64,000 bases of DNA from Hwanghaeella grinnelliae (lineage in GTDB: Bacteria; Pseudomonadota; Alphaproteobacteria; UBA8366; Aestuariispiraceae): contig NZ_SADE01000003.1 in assembly GCF_004005845.1 (NCBI RefSeq), forward strand, positions 558,001 through 622,000, in the 5' to 3' direction. Each line of letters opens with the position of its first letter. The stretch's first letter is position 1. Shown one piece after another: positions 27,231 through 38,467 of the stretch. The notes beneath the pieces are model-generated. The model was not told the DNA's origin and made no database searches. It saw nothing but the letters and a program-made list of their open reading frames with translations. The position numbers and the translations under genes are program-made.

Positions 27231-28636
27231 GCCTTCCCCCCAGCGATACGACTGTTCTCGCGGACATATTGTTCGACGGTCTGCAAGCTCGGGCCAATCT
27301 TGTCGAACCGTTCGTCCCGTTCAAACAAATCCGCCATATGCGTGGGTAGCGGCGGGCGCTTCCCGGTCGCTTTCTCCACGGCATCCGGGAATTTCGCAGG
27401 ATGAGCGGTAGCAAGACAGACAAGCGGCACATCAGCCCGTCGGCGCGCTTCCATGCCCGCCACGATCCCGATTGCCGAATGCGGATCGATCAGTTCGCCG
27501 GTCGATTTGTGCAAGGCGCCAATCGCAGCCAATGTTTCGGCGTCGTCCAAACGGCGCGCATCGAAGGATTCGCAGGCCAAGCTCCACCGTTCCGCGCCGA
27601 CGGCAAGTTCGCCAGTCCTTCGGAATTCCTGCATTACGGCAGACAGCGCGGCCCCGTCGCGGTCATACAGGTCGAACAGGAAACGTTCGAAATTGCTTGA
27701 AATCTGGATATCCATGCTGGGCGACATGCTGGGGACAACGTCCCGCGCCGACATCGTACCGGTTTCGAAAAACCGTGTCAGAATATCGTTGCTGTTGGAC
27801 CCGATGATCAACTGATCGATGGGAAGGCCCATCTTGCGGGCCCCATAGGCGGCAAAAACATTGCCGAAATTACCTGTGGGAACGGAGAACGAGACCGGCC
27901 TGTCGGGCGCGCCGAGTGAGAGAGCGCCGTGGAAATAATAGACGATCTGCGCCATGACGCGGGCCCAGTTGATCGAGTTTACCGCACTCAAATGCATCGC
28001 ATCCCGGAAGGGTTCGTCGGCGAACATCCCTTTCACCAGGTCCTGGCAATCATCGAACGTTCCCTCAACCGCCAGATTGTGCACATTCGACGACAGCACC
28101 GTGGTCATCTGGCGTTGCTGCACCGGGCTGACACGGCCTTCGGGAAACATGACGAAAATGTCGATCGCTTCCCGGTCCCGGCACGCCTCAATCGCCGCCG
28201 ACCCGGTATCCCCGCTGGTTGCCCCGACGATCGTTACACGTTCGCCACGTCGCGTCAGGAAATGATCGAACAACAGACCGACCAGTTGCAGGGCATAGTC
28301 CTTGAAGGCGATGGTCGGTCCGTGAAACAGTTCCATCAGCCAAAAATCATGGCTCAACTGCTTCAGCGGGGCGACCGCATCATGGTCGAAGCCGGCATAG
28401 GCCCGTGCCACCAAACGCTCGAAATCTTCATCCGAAATGGAATCGCCGACAAAGGGTTTCATCACGCGAACGGCGAGTTCCGGATAACTCAAACCCCGCA
28501 TCGCACGCAGGTCTTCGGCCGAGAATTTCGGCCAATACGCGGGCACGTAAAGCCCGCCATCCCGCGCCAGGCCGGCAAGCAAGACATCCTCAAAATCGAG
28601 AACCGGGGCATTCCCCCGCGTACTGACGTAATCCAT
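27227..28636 (-). CDS. thrC: Threonine synthase
   Basis: 469 residues, the longer ThrC form found in proteobacteria. Converts O-phosphohomoserine to threonine with PLP. The PLP lysine is in GPTIAFKDYALQLVG and the phosphate-binding loop in ATSGDTGSAAIEA. The N-terminus MDYVSTRGNAPVLDFEDVLL is canonical. It works with thrB at 20.2-21.2 kb, which is on the other strand 6 kb away. It is separated from the upstream carboxypeptidase gene by 168 bp and overlaps the M16 gene. Confidence 0.96.
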   Translation of the reverse strand: MDYVSTRGNAPVLDFEDVLLAGLARDGGLYVPAYWPKFSAEDLRAMRGLSYPELAVRVMKPFVGDSISDEDFERLVARAYAGFDHDAVAPLKQLSHDFWLMELFHGPTIAFKDYALQLVGLLFDHFLTRRGERVTIVGATSGDTGSAAIEACRDREAIDIFVMFPEGRVSPVQQRQMTTVLSSNVHNLAVEGTFDDCQDLVKGMFADEPFRDAMHLSAVNSINWARVMAQIVYYFHGALSLGAPDRPVSFSVPTGNFGNVFAAYGARKMGLPIDQLIIGSNSNDILTRFFETGTMSARDVVPSMSPSMDIQISSNFERFLFDLYDRDGAALSAVMQEFRRTGELAVGAERWSLACESFDARRLDDAETLAAIGALHKSTGELIDPHSAIGIVAGMEARRRADVPLVCLATAHPAKFPDAVEKATGKRPPLPTHMADLFERDERFDKIGPSLQTVEQYVRENSRIAGGKA

Positions 28637-28804
28637 GTCTTACCGCCTTCTCCCGCCTAATTCCGTGGCACTCGGGAGGACCTCGGTTGGCCCCCCAATC
28701 GACTATAACGATATGCAGTCTTAGAAGCGGTCAAAGGGAAGGGCAAGGGGTGGGGAACGTGTTACCGCCGCCGCCCGCCGAACGTCCGGCCAAATCGAAA
28801 GGAC

Positions 28805-30298
28805 CTATTTCGGCAGATAGCGCTGCTTCAAATGGGACTCAAAGGCTTTCGGTTCCAGGCGCCGCCCAGTCGCATGGGCGACGATCTCGTCGCTGCTTAC
28901 GGAAGAGGCCAGGCCGTGGACGTTCCGTTTCAGCCAATCCCGCAAAATCGAGAAATCGCCCTTGGCCAAACCGGGCAAAATGTCCGGCTCGGCTTCCGTC
29001 GCGGCCGCGAACAATTGGGCTGCGGTCATTGCGCCGAGCGTATAGGTGGGAAAATAGCCGAAGGATCCGGCATACCAATGGATATCCTGCAGGCATCCCA
29101 GTCTGTCATTGGGGGGCGTGATGCCCAAAAGGCCCTGCATGCCCTCGTTCCAGGCATAAGGCAGGTCCGCGAGCGGCAGATCGCCCGAAAGCAAGGCCTG
29201 CTCCAGACGGAACCGCAGGATCACATGGGCCGGATAAGTCACTTCATCGGCCATCACACGAATGAAACCGGGTTCAACCCAATGATAGAGACGCAAAAGG
29301 TTTTCATCCCGGAACGCATCCTGTTCACCGAAAGCCTCCCGGAACAAGGGGGCGAGGAAGCTGACGAATTCCGGCGTGCGGCACGCCTGCATCTCGATCA
29401 ACAGGGATTGGCTTTCATGAATAGCCATCCCCCGTGCTTGTCCGACCGGTTGGCCGCTCCACTCGGTGGGCAGGTTCTGTTCGTACAGGGAGTGCCCGGT
29501 TTCGTGCAACGCGGCCATCAGCGCCAGGATCGGATCGTCGGGATTGTAGCTGACCGTTATCCGTCGATCGCCGGCATAGCCTGTAGAGAACGGGTGGGCG
29601 CTGACATCCATCCGACCGGCGGAGAAATCGAAACCGACCGTCTCCGCAAGATGCCTTGCGAGCGCTTCCTGCTTGTCGATCGCGAACGGCCCTTCGGGAA
29701 TCGGTTTTTCTCCCGCGCGTTTTTGTTTCTCCAACACATCGTCCAGAAAACTGGGGAGGAATGCAGCATAGTCTTCGAAAATTTGACCAATGGCCGATGC
29801 CGAGGCACCCGGTTCATAGGTGTCTATCAGTGCATCGTATAGCGACATGTCCAGGGTTTCGCCGAGGATTCCGCCTTCTTCCAAGGTCAGATCCAGAACC
29901 TTCTGTAGCAACGGCTGGACCCTGGCGAAATCGGCATCTTGCTTGGCGGTGCGCCAAGAATGCTCACAAGCGGATGTCGCCTGGGACAGGGCCTCCACCA
30001 ATTTCTGCGGCACCGCCGAGGCGCGCAGATAGGATCGGCGTATTTCATGGAGATTGGCGGCCTGCCACGGATCAAGGTCCGCATTTTCCGCCGTGCCGAT
30101 CAAATCACCGACCTTAGGGTCGGTGAGCAATTCATGACTGATCCCCCGCAGGGTCGCCAATTGATCGCTGCGCGCCAGGGATCCCCCGACAGGCATCATC
30201 ACGGATGCATCCCAGTGTAGGACGGATAGCGCGTCGCCGAGGGTGTTCAGTTTCTTAAAATGGGTTTCCAGGTCACGGTAGGCATCGATGCTCTTCAC
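28805..30298 (-). CDS. M32 carboxypeptidase (carboxypeptidase Taq family)
   Basis: 497 residues, the usual M32 size. The zinc motif HETGH is at about 265-269 in ALHETGHSLYEQNLP. Other family blocks are VLHWDASVMMP, YAGDRRITVSYNPDDP, ESQSLLIEMQ and GYFPTYTLGAM. It removes C-terminal residues from peptides and is cytoplasmic. The start is GTG 30298, overlapping the SURF1 stop by 4 bp (GTGA); the open frame continues upstream only as an antisense-like shadow of SURF1. Its position between SURF1 and thrC interrupts a common gene order. Confidence 0.94.
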   Translation of the reverse strand: MKSIDAYRDLETHFKKLNTLGDALSVLHWDASVMMPVGGSLARSDQLATLRGISHELLTDPKVGDLIGTAENADLDPWQAANLHEIRRSYLRASAVPQKLVEALSQATSACEHSWRTAKQDADFARVQPLLQKVLDLTLEEGGILGETLDMSLYDALIDTYEPGASASAIGQIFEDYAAFLPSFLDDVLEKQKRAGEKPIPEGPFAIDKQEALARHLAETVGFDFSAGRMDVSAHPFSTGYAGDRRITVSYNPDDPILALMAALHETGHSLYEQNLPTEWSGQPVGQARGMAIHESQSLLIEMQACRTPEFVSFLAPLFREAFGEQDAFRDENLLRLYHWVEPGFIRVMADEVTYPAHVILRFRLEQALLSGDLPLADLPYAWNEGMQGLLGITPPNDRLGCLQDIHWYAGSFGYFPTYTLGAMTAAQLFAAATEAEPDILPGLAKGDFSILRDWLKRNVHGLASSVSSDEIVAHATGRRLEPKAFESHLKQRYLPK

Positions 30299-31017
30299 GA
30301 CTTTTCCTCCGCCGCAGCCTTCCGATGGTAGATCACATAGATCACCAATAGCCCCAGAGCCAGGCAGTACCAGGTGATGGCGTATTGTAGATGATCGTTC
30401 CGGACATCCAACGACCACTGCCGCCCCTGCGGAAGGTTCCCCCGCGCGCTCTGGTCGGAAGCAAGAATGTAGTATTCCGGCAGGCTCGGTAACCCTGCCT
30501 GTCTGGCCATCGCCTCGGGATCGATATTGAACCAGGCATTGTTCTCCGGCTCGTTCTCGGGGACCACCCAGTTCTCGATCATCGATCGGGGTTTTACGAA
30601 CCGCAACAATCCCGTGACTGTCTGTTCGCCGGACAAAAGGCCTTCGGGACGGAGCTCTTTGTCCCGCATTTCGAAAGGCACCCATCCGCGATTTACCAGG
30701 ACCGTCTTTCCGTCATCCATCTTTAGCGGCGTGACGACATTGATGCCTGCCTCACCGTTGAGGGAACGGTTCACCAAATGGAATTCATGATCATGATCGT
30801 AAACGCCTTTAACCTGCACCGGCGTGAACTCATAATCCTCTTCGTTCACGGGCGCATCGGGAATTGCGCCCGGCGCCTGCGCGGCCCGCTCCTGCAGCTT
30901 TTCGATCAGGTCCTGTTTCCATTCCAGCCGCTGTACCTGCCAAGTGCCCAGGAAAAGCATCGCGATGAAAACGGGCAGTGAAAACAGCGTCGGGATGAGT
31001 TTCGGACGAAACCCCAT
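30295..31017 (-). CDS. SURF1 family cytochrome oxidase assembly protein
   Basis: 240 residues with one N-terminal and one C-terminal membrane helix (LIPTLFSLPVFIAMLFLGTW and YAITWYCLALGLLVIYVIYH) around a periplasmic domain. The SURF1 blocks LGTWQVQRLEWK, VLVNRGWVP and the C-terminal NDHLQYAITWYCLA are present. It helps insert haem a into subunit I of aa3 oxidase. ATG 31017 is preceded by GGAG; an upstream in-frame start adds 33 non-family residues. Sits in the cta cluster after DUF983. Confidence 0.93.
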   Translation of the reverse strand: MGFRPKLIPTLFSLPVFIAMLFLGTWQVQRLEWKQDLIEKLQERAAQAPGAIPDAPVNEEDYEFTPVQVKGVYDHDHEFHLVNRSLNGEAGINVVTPLKMDDGKTVLVNRGWVPFEMRDKELRPEGLLSGEQTVTGLLRFVKPRSMIENWVVPENEPENNAWFNIDPEAMARQAGLPSLPEYYILASDQSARGNLPQGRQWSLDVRNDHLQYAITWYCLALGLLVIYVIYHRKAAAEEKS

Positions 31018-31087
31018 TGGCTTACTCCAGAAAATCGGATTTGCAGCGACCGGGCCGGCCCCTGCGCCGGGAAACGGACCGGCTTTT

Positions 31088-31477
31088 TTATGTGTCGTTG
31101 TCGAAAGTATTCCCACCGGTATCGCCGGCCTTGTTCAGATACTGCAATGCGATCAGCAGTCCTTTTACCTTCGGCAGCAGGAATAGGACCACCGCGGCAA
31201 CGACCGGGAAAGCAACGGCAATAGGCGCCCATACCCCGGTATTGAACGTGAACATGACCCATACACCGATACCGACACCAAGGGTCCCGGCAATGATGAT
31301 AATGAATGGAACCGCTCCGTCGCCGGCATCTTCCTGGCTTAAATCCAGACCGCAGACGTTGCATTTGTCCGTCACTTTGAGGAAAGCGCTATACAACGCC
31401 CCTTCCCCGCAACGGGGGCATTTACCACGAAACCCGGTCTGCCAAGCAGACCGGGTTTGATGAGAATGTGTGGACAT
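31088..31477 (-). CDS. DUF983 family membrane protein
   Basis: 129 residues. A zinc-ribbon-like N-terminus has two CXXC pairs (CPRC and CNVC), followed by two or three membrane helices (AVPFIIIIAGTLGVGIGVWVMF and WAPIAVAFPVVAAVVLFLL). DUF983 genes regularly lie between ctaE and SURF1 in alphaproteobacteria, which suggests but does not prove a role in oxidase biogenesis. Codons about 7-16 fold into a long perfect hairpin, listed separately. Confidence 0.9.
   Translation of the reverse strand: MSTHSHQTRSAWQTGFRGKCPRCGEGALYSAFLKVTDKCNVCGLDLSQEDAGDGAVPFIIIIAGTLGVGIGVWVMFTFNTGVWAPIAVAFPVVAAVVLFLLPKVKGLLIALQYLNKAGDTGGNTFDNDT
31430..31458 (-). repeat. 13-bp perfect hairpin in the start of the DUF983 gene
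   Basis: AAACCCGGTCTGC (31430-31442), 3-nt loop, GCAGACCGGGTTT (31446-31458). It lies 19 nt downstream of the ATG within the coding sequence of the DUF983 gene, between ctaE and SURF1. It has the shape of a terminator stem, but only three U residues follow it. Confidence 0.85.
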
Positions 31478-31506
31478 GATGCCGACTAACTATCGATGCG
31501 CGGCCA

Positions 31507-32349
31507 TCAACTGCCCCACCAATAGACGCAGACGAACAGGAACAGCCAAACGACGTCAACGAAGTGCCAATACCAAGCCGCGGCTTCGAAGCCGAAATGC
31601 TGGGACGGAGTGAAGTCACCCTTTGTCGCACGGACAAGGCAAACCGCCAGGAAGATCGTCCCTACCAACACATGGAATCCGTGGAATCCGGTCGCCATGT
31701 AAAAGGTCGAACTGTAGATTCCATCGGTAAATCCGAAAGCGGCATGGCTGTATTCATAGGCCTGCAGGCTTGAGAACAGGAAACCCAAAATAACCGTCAG
31801 GGCCAAACCGTGGATGACCTGCTGGCGCTTTCCTTCACGCAGGGCATGATGGGCCCAGGTGACCGTGCAGCCTGACAACAACAGGATCAGCGTGTTCATG
31901 AACGGCAGATCGAAAGGATCAAACGTCTCGACCCCAGCCGGCGGCCAAACACCCCCTGTATGCTCAACGCGGGCGAACAGTATTTCCTGGTCGGTGAACA
32001 AGCTCGCATCGAAATAGGCCCAGAAGAAGGCCACGAAGAACATCACTTCCGAAGCGATGAACAGTGACATGCCATAGCGCAGGCCAAGCTGAACGACCGG
32101 CTTATGGTCGCCGTGATGCGCTTCCTTGATGACGTCCTTCCACCACACGAACATGGTGAACAGAACCATCAGGAAACCGGGAATAATCGTCCATGGGCCC
32201 AATTCTTCTGCCCCGACGACATCGGGATGCATATAGGCCACAGCCCCGAAAGCCAAAACGAAACCGGACAAGGCGCCAAGCGCCGGCCACGGGCTCGGAT
32301 CCACCAAATGGTAATCGTGGTTGGGTGCGTGATGTTCAGCCGCGCTCAT
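31507..32349 (-). CDS. ctaE: Cytochrome c oxidase subunit III
   Basis: 280 residues with seven membrane helices. Family blocks include [10 protein letters not shown] at the N-terminus, [18 protein letters not shown] and the C-terminal [27 protein letters not shown] 32349 ([10 protein letters not shown]) is preceded by an A/G-rich site (AAGGGGGAAAAGG). It belongs to the aa3-type oxidase encoded with ctaC and ctaD. The gene order ctaG-ctaE-DUF983-SURF1 is standard for the group. Confidence 0.97.
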   Translation of the reverse strand: MSAAEHHAPNHDYHLVDPSPWPALGALSGFVLAFGAVAYMHPDVVGAEELGPWTIIPGFLMVLFTMFVWWKDVIKEAHHGDHKPVVQLGLRYGMSLFIASEVMFFVAFFWAYFDASLFTDQEILFARVEHTGGVWPPAGVETFDPFDLPFMNTLILLLSGCTVTWAHHALREGKRQQVIHGLALTVILGFLFSSLQAYEYSHAAFGFTDGIYSSTFYMATGFHGFHVLVGTIFLAVCLVRATKGDFTPSQHFGFEAAAWYWHFVDVVWLFLFVCVYWWGS

Positions 32350-32422
32350 ACCCTTTTCCCCCTTCGTCACGGGTTCCCGTACCCTACGGGAGACCCAAGA
32401 ATTAACCTACCCAGCCGCCGTC

Positions 32423-33001
32423 CTACTTCAGGGACGCCAGTGATCCATTATCATTGTCCCGGTCCGCCGTCTCCGCAGGGAAGAACGTATAGGACAGGGT
32501 GAGTGTCCGCACCTCATCGAGGTTCGGATCCTCATCAAGTTCCGGGTCGACGTAATACACCACAGGCATATCAACGGTTTCACCGGGTTTCAGCGTCTGC
32601 TCCGTGAAACAGAAGCAATCTATCTTCGTGAAATACAGGCCCGCCTTCAGCGGCGTGACGTTAAAGGTCGCCGTGCCTGTTATTGTCTTGTCGGAATTGT
32701 TCGTCGCGCGATAGTAGGCGATTGCATCTTCGCCGATGCGAAGGGTGACTTCGCGCTGTTCGGGTTCGAACGTCCAGGGCAGGTTGGGCGATGTCGTCGC
32801 GTCGAACCGGACCGCCATTTCACGGTCCAGAATCTTGCCCGCGCCTTGTTCGGCAACCTGTGTCGTTCCGCCGTATCCGGTGACCCGGCAGAAAATCTCG
32901 TAAAGGGGCACAGACGCATAAGCCAAGCCGACCATGCCGCAAACGACGCCGGCGATCGCCAGCATCGTTTTTTTATTCCGGCTGTCGACGTTACGACTCA
33001 C
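32423..33001 (-). CDS. ctaG: Cytochrome c oxidase assembly protein CtaG/Cox11
   Basis: 192 residues. A single N-terminal membrane helix (MLAIAGVVCGMVGLAYASVP) anchors a periplasmic beta domain that delivers copper to the CuB site. The copper-binding CFCF motif is in KIDCFCFTEQTL, with VPLYEIFCRVTGYGG just after the helix. I start at GTG 33001, two bases after the stop of the small upstream gene, with GGTGG correctly spaced. An in-frame TTG at 33052 would overlap that gene. Ends LASLK. Confidence 0.94.
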   Translation of the reverse strand: MSRNVDSRNKKTMLAIAGVVCGMVGLAYASVPLYEIFCRVTGYGGTTQVAEQGAGKILDREMAVRFDATTSPNLPWTFEPEQREVTLRIGEDAIAYYRATNNSDKTITGTATFNVTPLKAGLYFTKIDCFCFTEQTLKPGETVDMPVVYYVDPELDEDPNLDEVRTLTLSYTFFPAETADRDNDNGSLASLK

Positions 33002-33003
33002 GA

Positions 33004-33180
33004 TCAACCACCACTCATCCGGACGATTGAGACCACATAAACCAAAACACAAAACCCGACGATGGCCAAAGCCAAGGCGATGTTCTTCTTGCGTTGGCGC
33101 GTGTGCATGTCGTTTTCGCCCGACACCGCCTTGCCTTCTTTTTGTTTGTCTTCAGCCATAACCGCCATTGTCTTTTCCAT
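33004..33180 (-). CDS. Small single-span membrane protein, CoxF-like
   Basis: 58 residues: a charged N-terminus (about 32 residues, KQKEGKAVSGEND and RQRKKN) then one membrane helix (IALALAIVGFCVLVYVVSIV) and a short tail. Such short proteins, sometimes called CoxF, lie between ctaB and ctaG in alphaproteobacterial oxidase operons. The exact start is uncertain; ATGs at 33180, 33168 and 33159 are all in frame. The stop TGA is two bases from the ctaG GTG, so the genes are tightly coupled. Easily missed because of its size. Confidence 0.78.
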   Translation of the reverse strand: MEKTMAVMAEDKQKEGKAVSGENDMHTRQRKKNIALALAIVGFCVLVYVVSIVRMSGG

Positions 33181-33192
33181 TCCCCCGGCGCG

Positions 33193-34125
33193 CTAGAAAC
33201 TAACACCGCCGAACAGAGCCAGGCTGTTCGAATCGGCAATCAGCATCGCGAAAAGGGCGAACAAATAGAATATAGAAAACCCGAATAGGCGCCGGGCCGC
33301 CTTGTCCGACGCATCGAACCAGACTGCGACCGCGCCGGCCAGGAACAACAATCCGAGGACGACAGCGGTAGCCGCATAAGCCAAGCCCGCGATACCCACC
33401 CACCAGGGCGCCACGGCCAGGGGCAACAATAAAACGGTATAGATCAAGATCTGCTTCTTGGTTTCCCGCGCGCCGGAAACCACCGGCAGCATCGGCACTC
33501 CGGCCTTCGCGTAATCGCCGCAACGATACAGCGCCAGGGCCCAGAAATGCGGCGGCGTCCAAAAGAAGATCAACGCAAACAGCAGGATCGGCTCGATCGT
33601 CACATCGCCGGTAACGGCGGTCCAACCGATCATCGGTGGAAAGGCGCCGGCGGCCCCGCCGATGACAATGTTCTGCGGCGTGCGGCGCTTCAACCACATC
33701 GTATAGACGAAAACATAAAACAGCGTCGCGACGGCAAGCAGGGCCGCCGCGGCCCAATTCACCGCAAGCCCCATCAGGGCGACAGCGAATACGGCGAGAA
33801 CGACGCCAAAGCTCAACGCTTCCGCCGGCGGCATCTTGCCCATGGGAATGGGACGGCCCCGGGTCCGCGTCATCACGGCATCAATATCGCGGTCGTACCA
33901 CATGTTGATGGCGCCCGACGCGCCCGCGCCGACGGCAATGCAGAACACCGCCACCGCCCCCAACACGGGGTGGATGGAACCCGGCGCGACCAGAAGGCCG
34001 GCCAGTCCTGAAAACACAACAAGCGACATCACGCGCGGCTTGAGCAGCGCAATAAAATCGCGGACCTCACCCGACGAGGTGAGGTCGCGTTCCATCGCAG
34101 TGTTGGTGTAGCTCAAGTCCGACAC
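33193..34125 (-). CDS. ctaB: Protohaem IX farnesyltransferase (haem O synthase)
   Basis: 310 residues, UbiA-superfamily prenyltransferase with eight or nine membrane helices. Adds a farnesyl group to haem b on the way to haem a for the oxidase. The first Asp-rich motif is in [21 protein letters not shown] and the second loop is [17 protein letters not shown]. The start is a GTG preceded by AGGAAAAGAGA. It lies about 100 bp after ctaD in the same direction. Confidence 0.97.
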   Translation of the reverse strand: MSDLSYTNTAMERDLTSSGEVRDFIALLKPRVMSLVVFSGLAGLLVAPGSIHPVLGAVAVFCIAVGAGASGAINMWYDRDIDAVMTRTRGRPIPMGKMPPAEALSFGVVLAVFAVALMGLAVNWAAAALLAVATLFYVFVYTMWLKRRTPQNIVIGGAAGAFPPMIGWTAVTGDVTIEPILLFALIFFWTPPHFWALALYRCGDYAKAGVPMLPVVSGARETKKQILIYTVLLLPLAVAPWWVGIAGLAYAATAVVLGLLFLAGAVAVWFDASDKAARRLFGFSIFYLFALFAMLIADSNSLALFGGVSF

Positions 34126-34225
34126 AGTATCTCTTTTCCTACAGACCTATCAGTCGTCACTTCTTTCGATCCCCCGGGGCGGACGACCGCAACATGCCGC
34201 CAATCCGCCCTTCGGGGACCGCAGA

Positions 34226-36717
<2,492 letters not shown>

Positions 36718-36888
36718 CGCTTTTCTCCCGTTCCCAAATTCCCCGCGGCGCCCCACATATCGAAGGTGCGAAACCGCTTCGTCCCAACCGGCCCCGGAAA
36801 TCCGGAGCCGACATCTTGTTTGCGAAGGTACGACCTACCAACACCATCCCCAGGCGAATGGTGGCCGGACCTCCCACGATTGGCACGC

Positions 36889-36916
36889 ATTCTACCGCGA
36901 CCACCAACCCAATCAA
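36889..36916 (-). promoter_or_regulatory. Putative promoter of the cta operon
   Basis: On the minus strand, TTGATT (plus 36911-36916) and TAGAAT (36889-36894) are 16 bp apart, in the intergenic region between DUF3422 and ctaC. This predicts a leader of about 165 nt. Motif only. Confidence 0.4.
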
Positions 36917-36989
36917 GCGGCTCGGATGCGCTTTACTGTCGCATGAGTCAAGTAATTTGCAGGAAAAACCAAGACTAAGGTCTTAAAAT

Positions 36990-38309
36990 TCAATCGGAAT
37001 GTTGCGCTTTATCCAACTTGAGGCGGTAGCGATGCAAGCCGTACCAGACAACCCCCACCACCACCGGTGTCGCCACAGCCGTTACAACGGTAGTGCTGAC
37101 CTGCACGCCGAGCGACGGCAGGCCTTTGACAAGATACGAGATCAACCCCACGGCATAGTAGCTGATCGCCGCCACGGAGAGCCCCTCGACCGTCTCCTGG
37201 AGCCGCAGTTGAAGGCGCGCCCGCCGATTCATGCTGGCAAGAAGGTCTTGATTCTGTGCCTGGATCGTCACATCCACCCTGGTTCGCATCAAATTGGCGG
37301 TTCGCGTCGCCCGACGGGATAGATCCGATATCCGCCCAGCCACCGATTCACAGGTTCGCATCGCCGGCGCCAAGCGGCGTTCCAGGAATTCGTCGATCGT
37401 CTGGTATCCTTCGACCCTGTCCTCGCGCAATTCCCGCACCCGCGCCTTGACCAATGCGTAATAGGCATCCGCCGCCCCGAACCGAAATGCCGTCATCGTC
37501 GAAAGCGCCTCGATATCGGTCGACAGCTTCGTCAAACGCCGCAATAAATCCGCTTCGTGTTCCACGCCCAGGCTCTTGTCGCCATGATCCACAAGTTGGC
37601 CCATCCCCAGGGTCAAATGCGCCAAAGATCCGTCGATCGTCTTTAGTCGGCCCGAAACCTCCCGGGCAATCGGCAGGGCAGTCAGGGAAAACAGGTAATA
37701 GGTCCCGATCTCGATCAATCGCTGGATCAACCGCCCCGCCTGATGCGCGCTCATGCTCGTATTTTGAACAAGTATTCGGGCGTGCCCGTCCTCATGCAGG
37801 CGGAAATCGGTCCATACTTGCCCGGCACCACGGGCAATATGGCTGACCACCAGGCCTTCAGGATAGAAAAGGCGCTCTATGTCACCCTGCCCCCGAGCCG
37901 GCGAGTCGCCAGCCTCGTAAGCGATGTTCAATGCAACAACGAGCGTGCCGGAAATCGCCTGTAACCAATCACGGGGCAATTTCGTGCCGGGCGCTTCGGC
38001 AAAAGGCTGCTCGAAGCCCCCTCTGGCAAAGAACGTGTAACTGGAAAATTCCGTATGCAGTTCCCATTTCACGCGGAGGTTTCCCAGATCCGCGGTGTGG
38101 TGGCTGGCATCACTCGGCGGCGGCGTCGCGCCAAAGCGACGGCACAGATCAGCCGCATGTTCGCGCGCCTTTATTCCGTCGCCGTCCCCGTCGGCATTCT
38201 GAAACGCATAATGCGTTACCTGCATCGGACCTTCGCAGGGCTGGAACGGGCGGGCATGTAGCTCGTTTACGAGCTCATAGCGCTTCGCATTGTCGCCGAT
38301 TGCAAACAT
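36990..38309 (-). CDS. DUF3422 family protein
   Basis: 439 residues. The N-terminal block YELVNELHARPF and later ARILVQNTSMSAHQAGRLIQRL match the DUF3422 family, which is widespread in proteobacteria without assigned function. A long soluble, partly coiled-coil region is followed by two C-terminal membrane helices (VAAISYYAVGLISYLVKGLP and VVTAVATPVVVGVVWYGLHR). It reads away from tldD (divergent). AGGGAG lies 5 nt before ATG. Confidence 0.9.
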   Translation of the reverse strand: MFAIGDNAKRYELVNELHARPFQPCEGPMQVTHYAFQNADGDGDGIKAREHAADLCRRFGATPPPSDASHHTADLGNLRVKWELHTEFSSYTFFARGGFEQPFAEAPGTKLPRDWLQAISGTLVVALNIAYEAGDSPARGQGDIERLFYPEGLVVSHIARGAGQVWTDFRLHEDGHARILVQNTSMSAHQAGRLIQRLIEIGTYYLFSLTALPIAREVSGRLKTIDGSLAHLTLGMGQLVDHGDKSLGVEHEADLLRRLTKLSTDIEALSTMTAFRFGAADAYYALVKARVRELREDRVEGYQTIDEFLERRLAPAMRTCESVAGRISDLSRRATRTANLMRTRVDVTIQAQNQDLLASMNRRARLQLRLQETVEGLSVAAISYYAVGLISYLVKGLPSLGVQVSTTVVTAVATPVVVGVVWYGLHRYRLKLDKAQHSD

Positions 38310-38467
38310 CTCTACTCCCTGCCAGATTTCTCAGAATAGCAGAACAAAAAAACAAAACCGGGGAAATACGGGAATCGCCAATACATCCCCCTATATTAGT
38401 CGTAAGAGCCTGACGGTGGCCCTGCCGCCGCCATCCTAATTCGATACGAGGAAGCAGATATAATACC

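Noticed and set aside
30299-30685. Upstream extension of the M32 carboxypeptidase frame
   Set aside because: It covers the SURF1 gene in another frame; GTG 30298 gives the normal M32 N-terminus and a coupled start.
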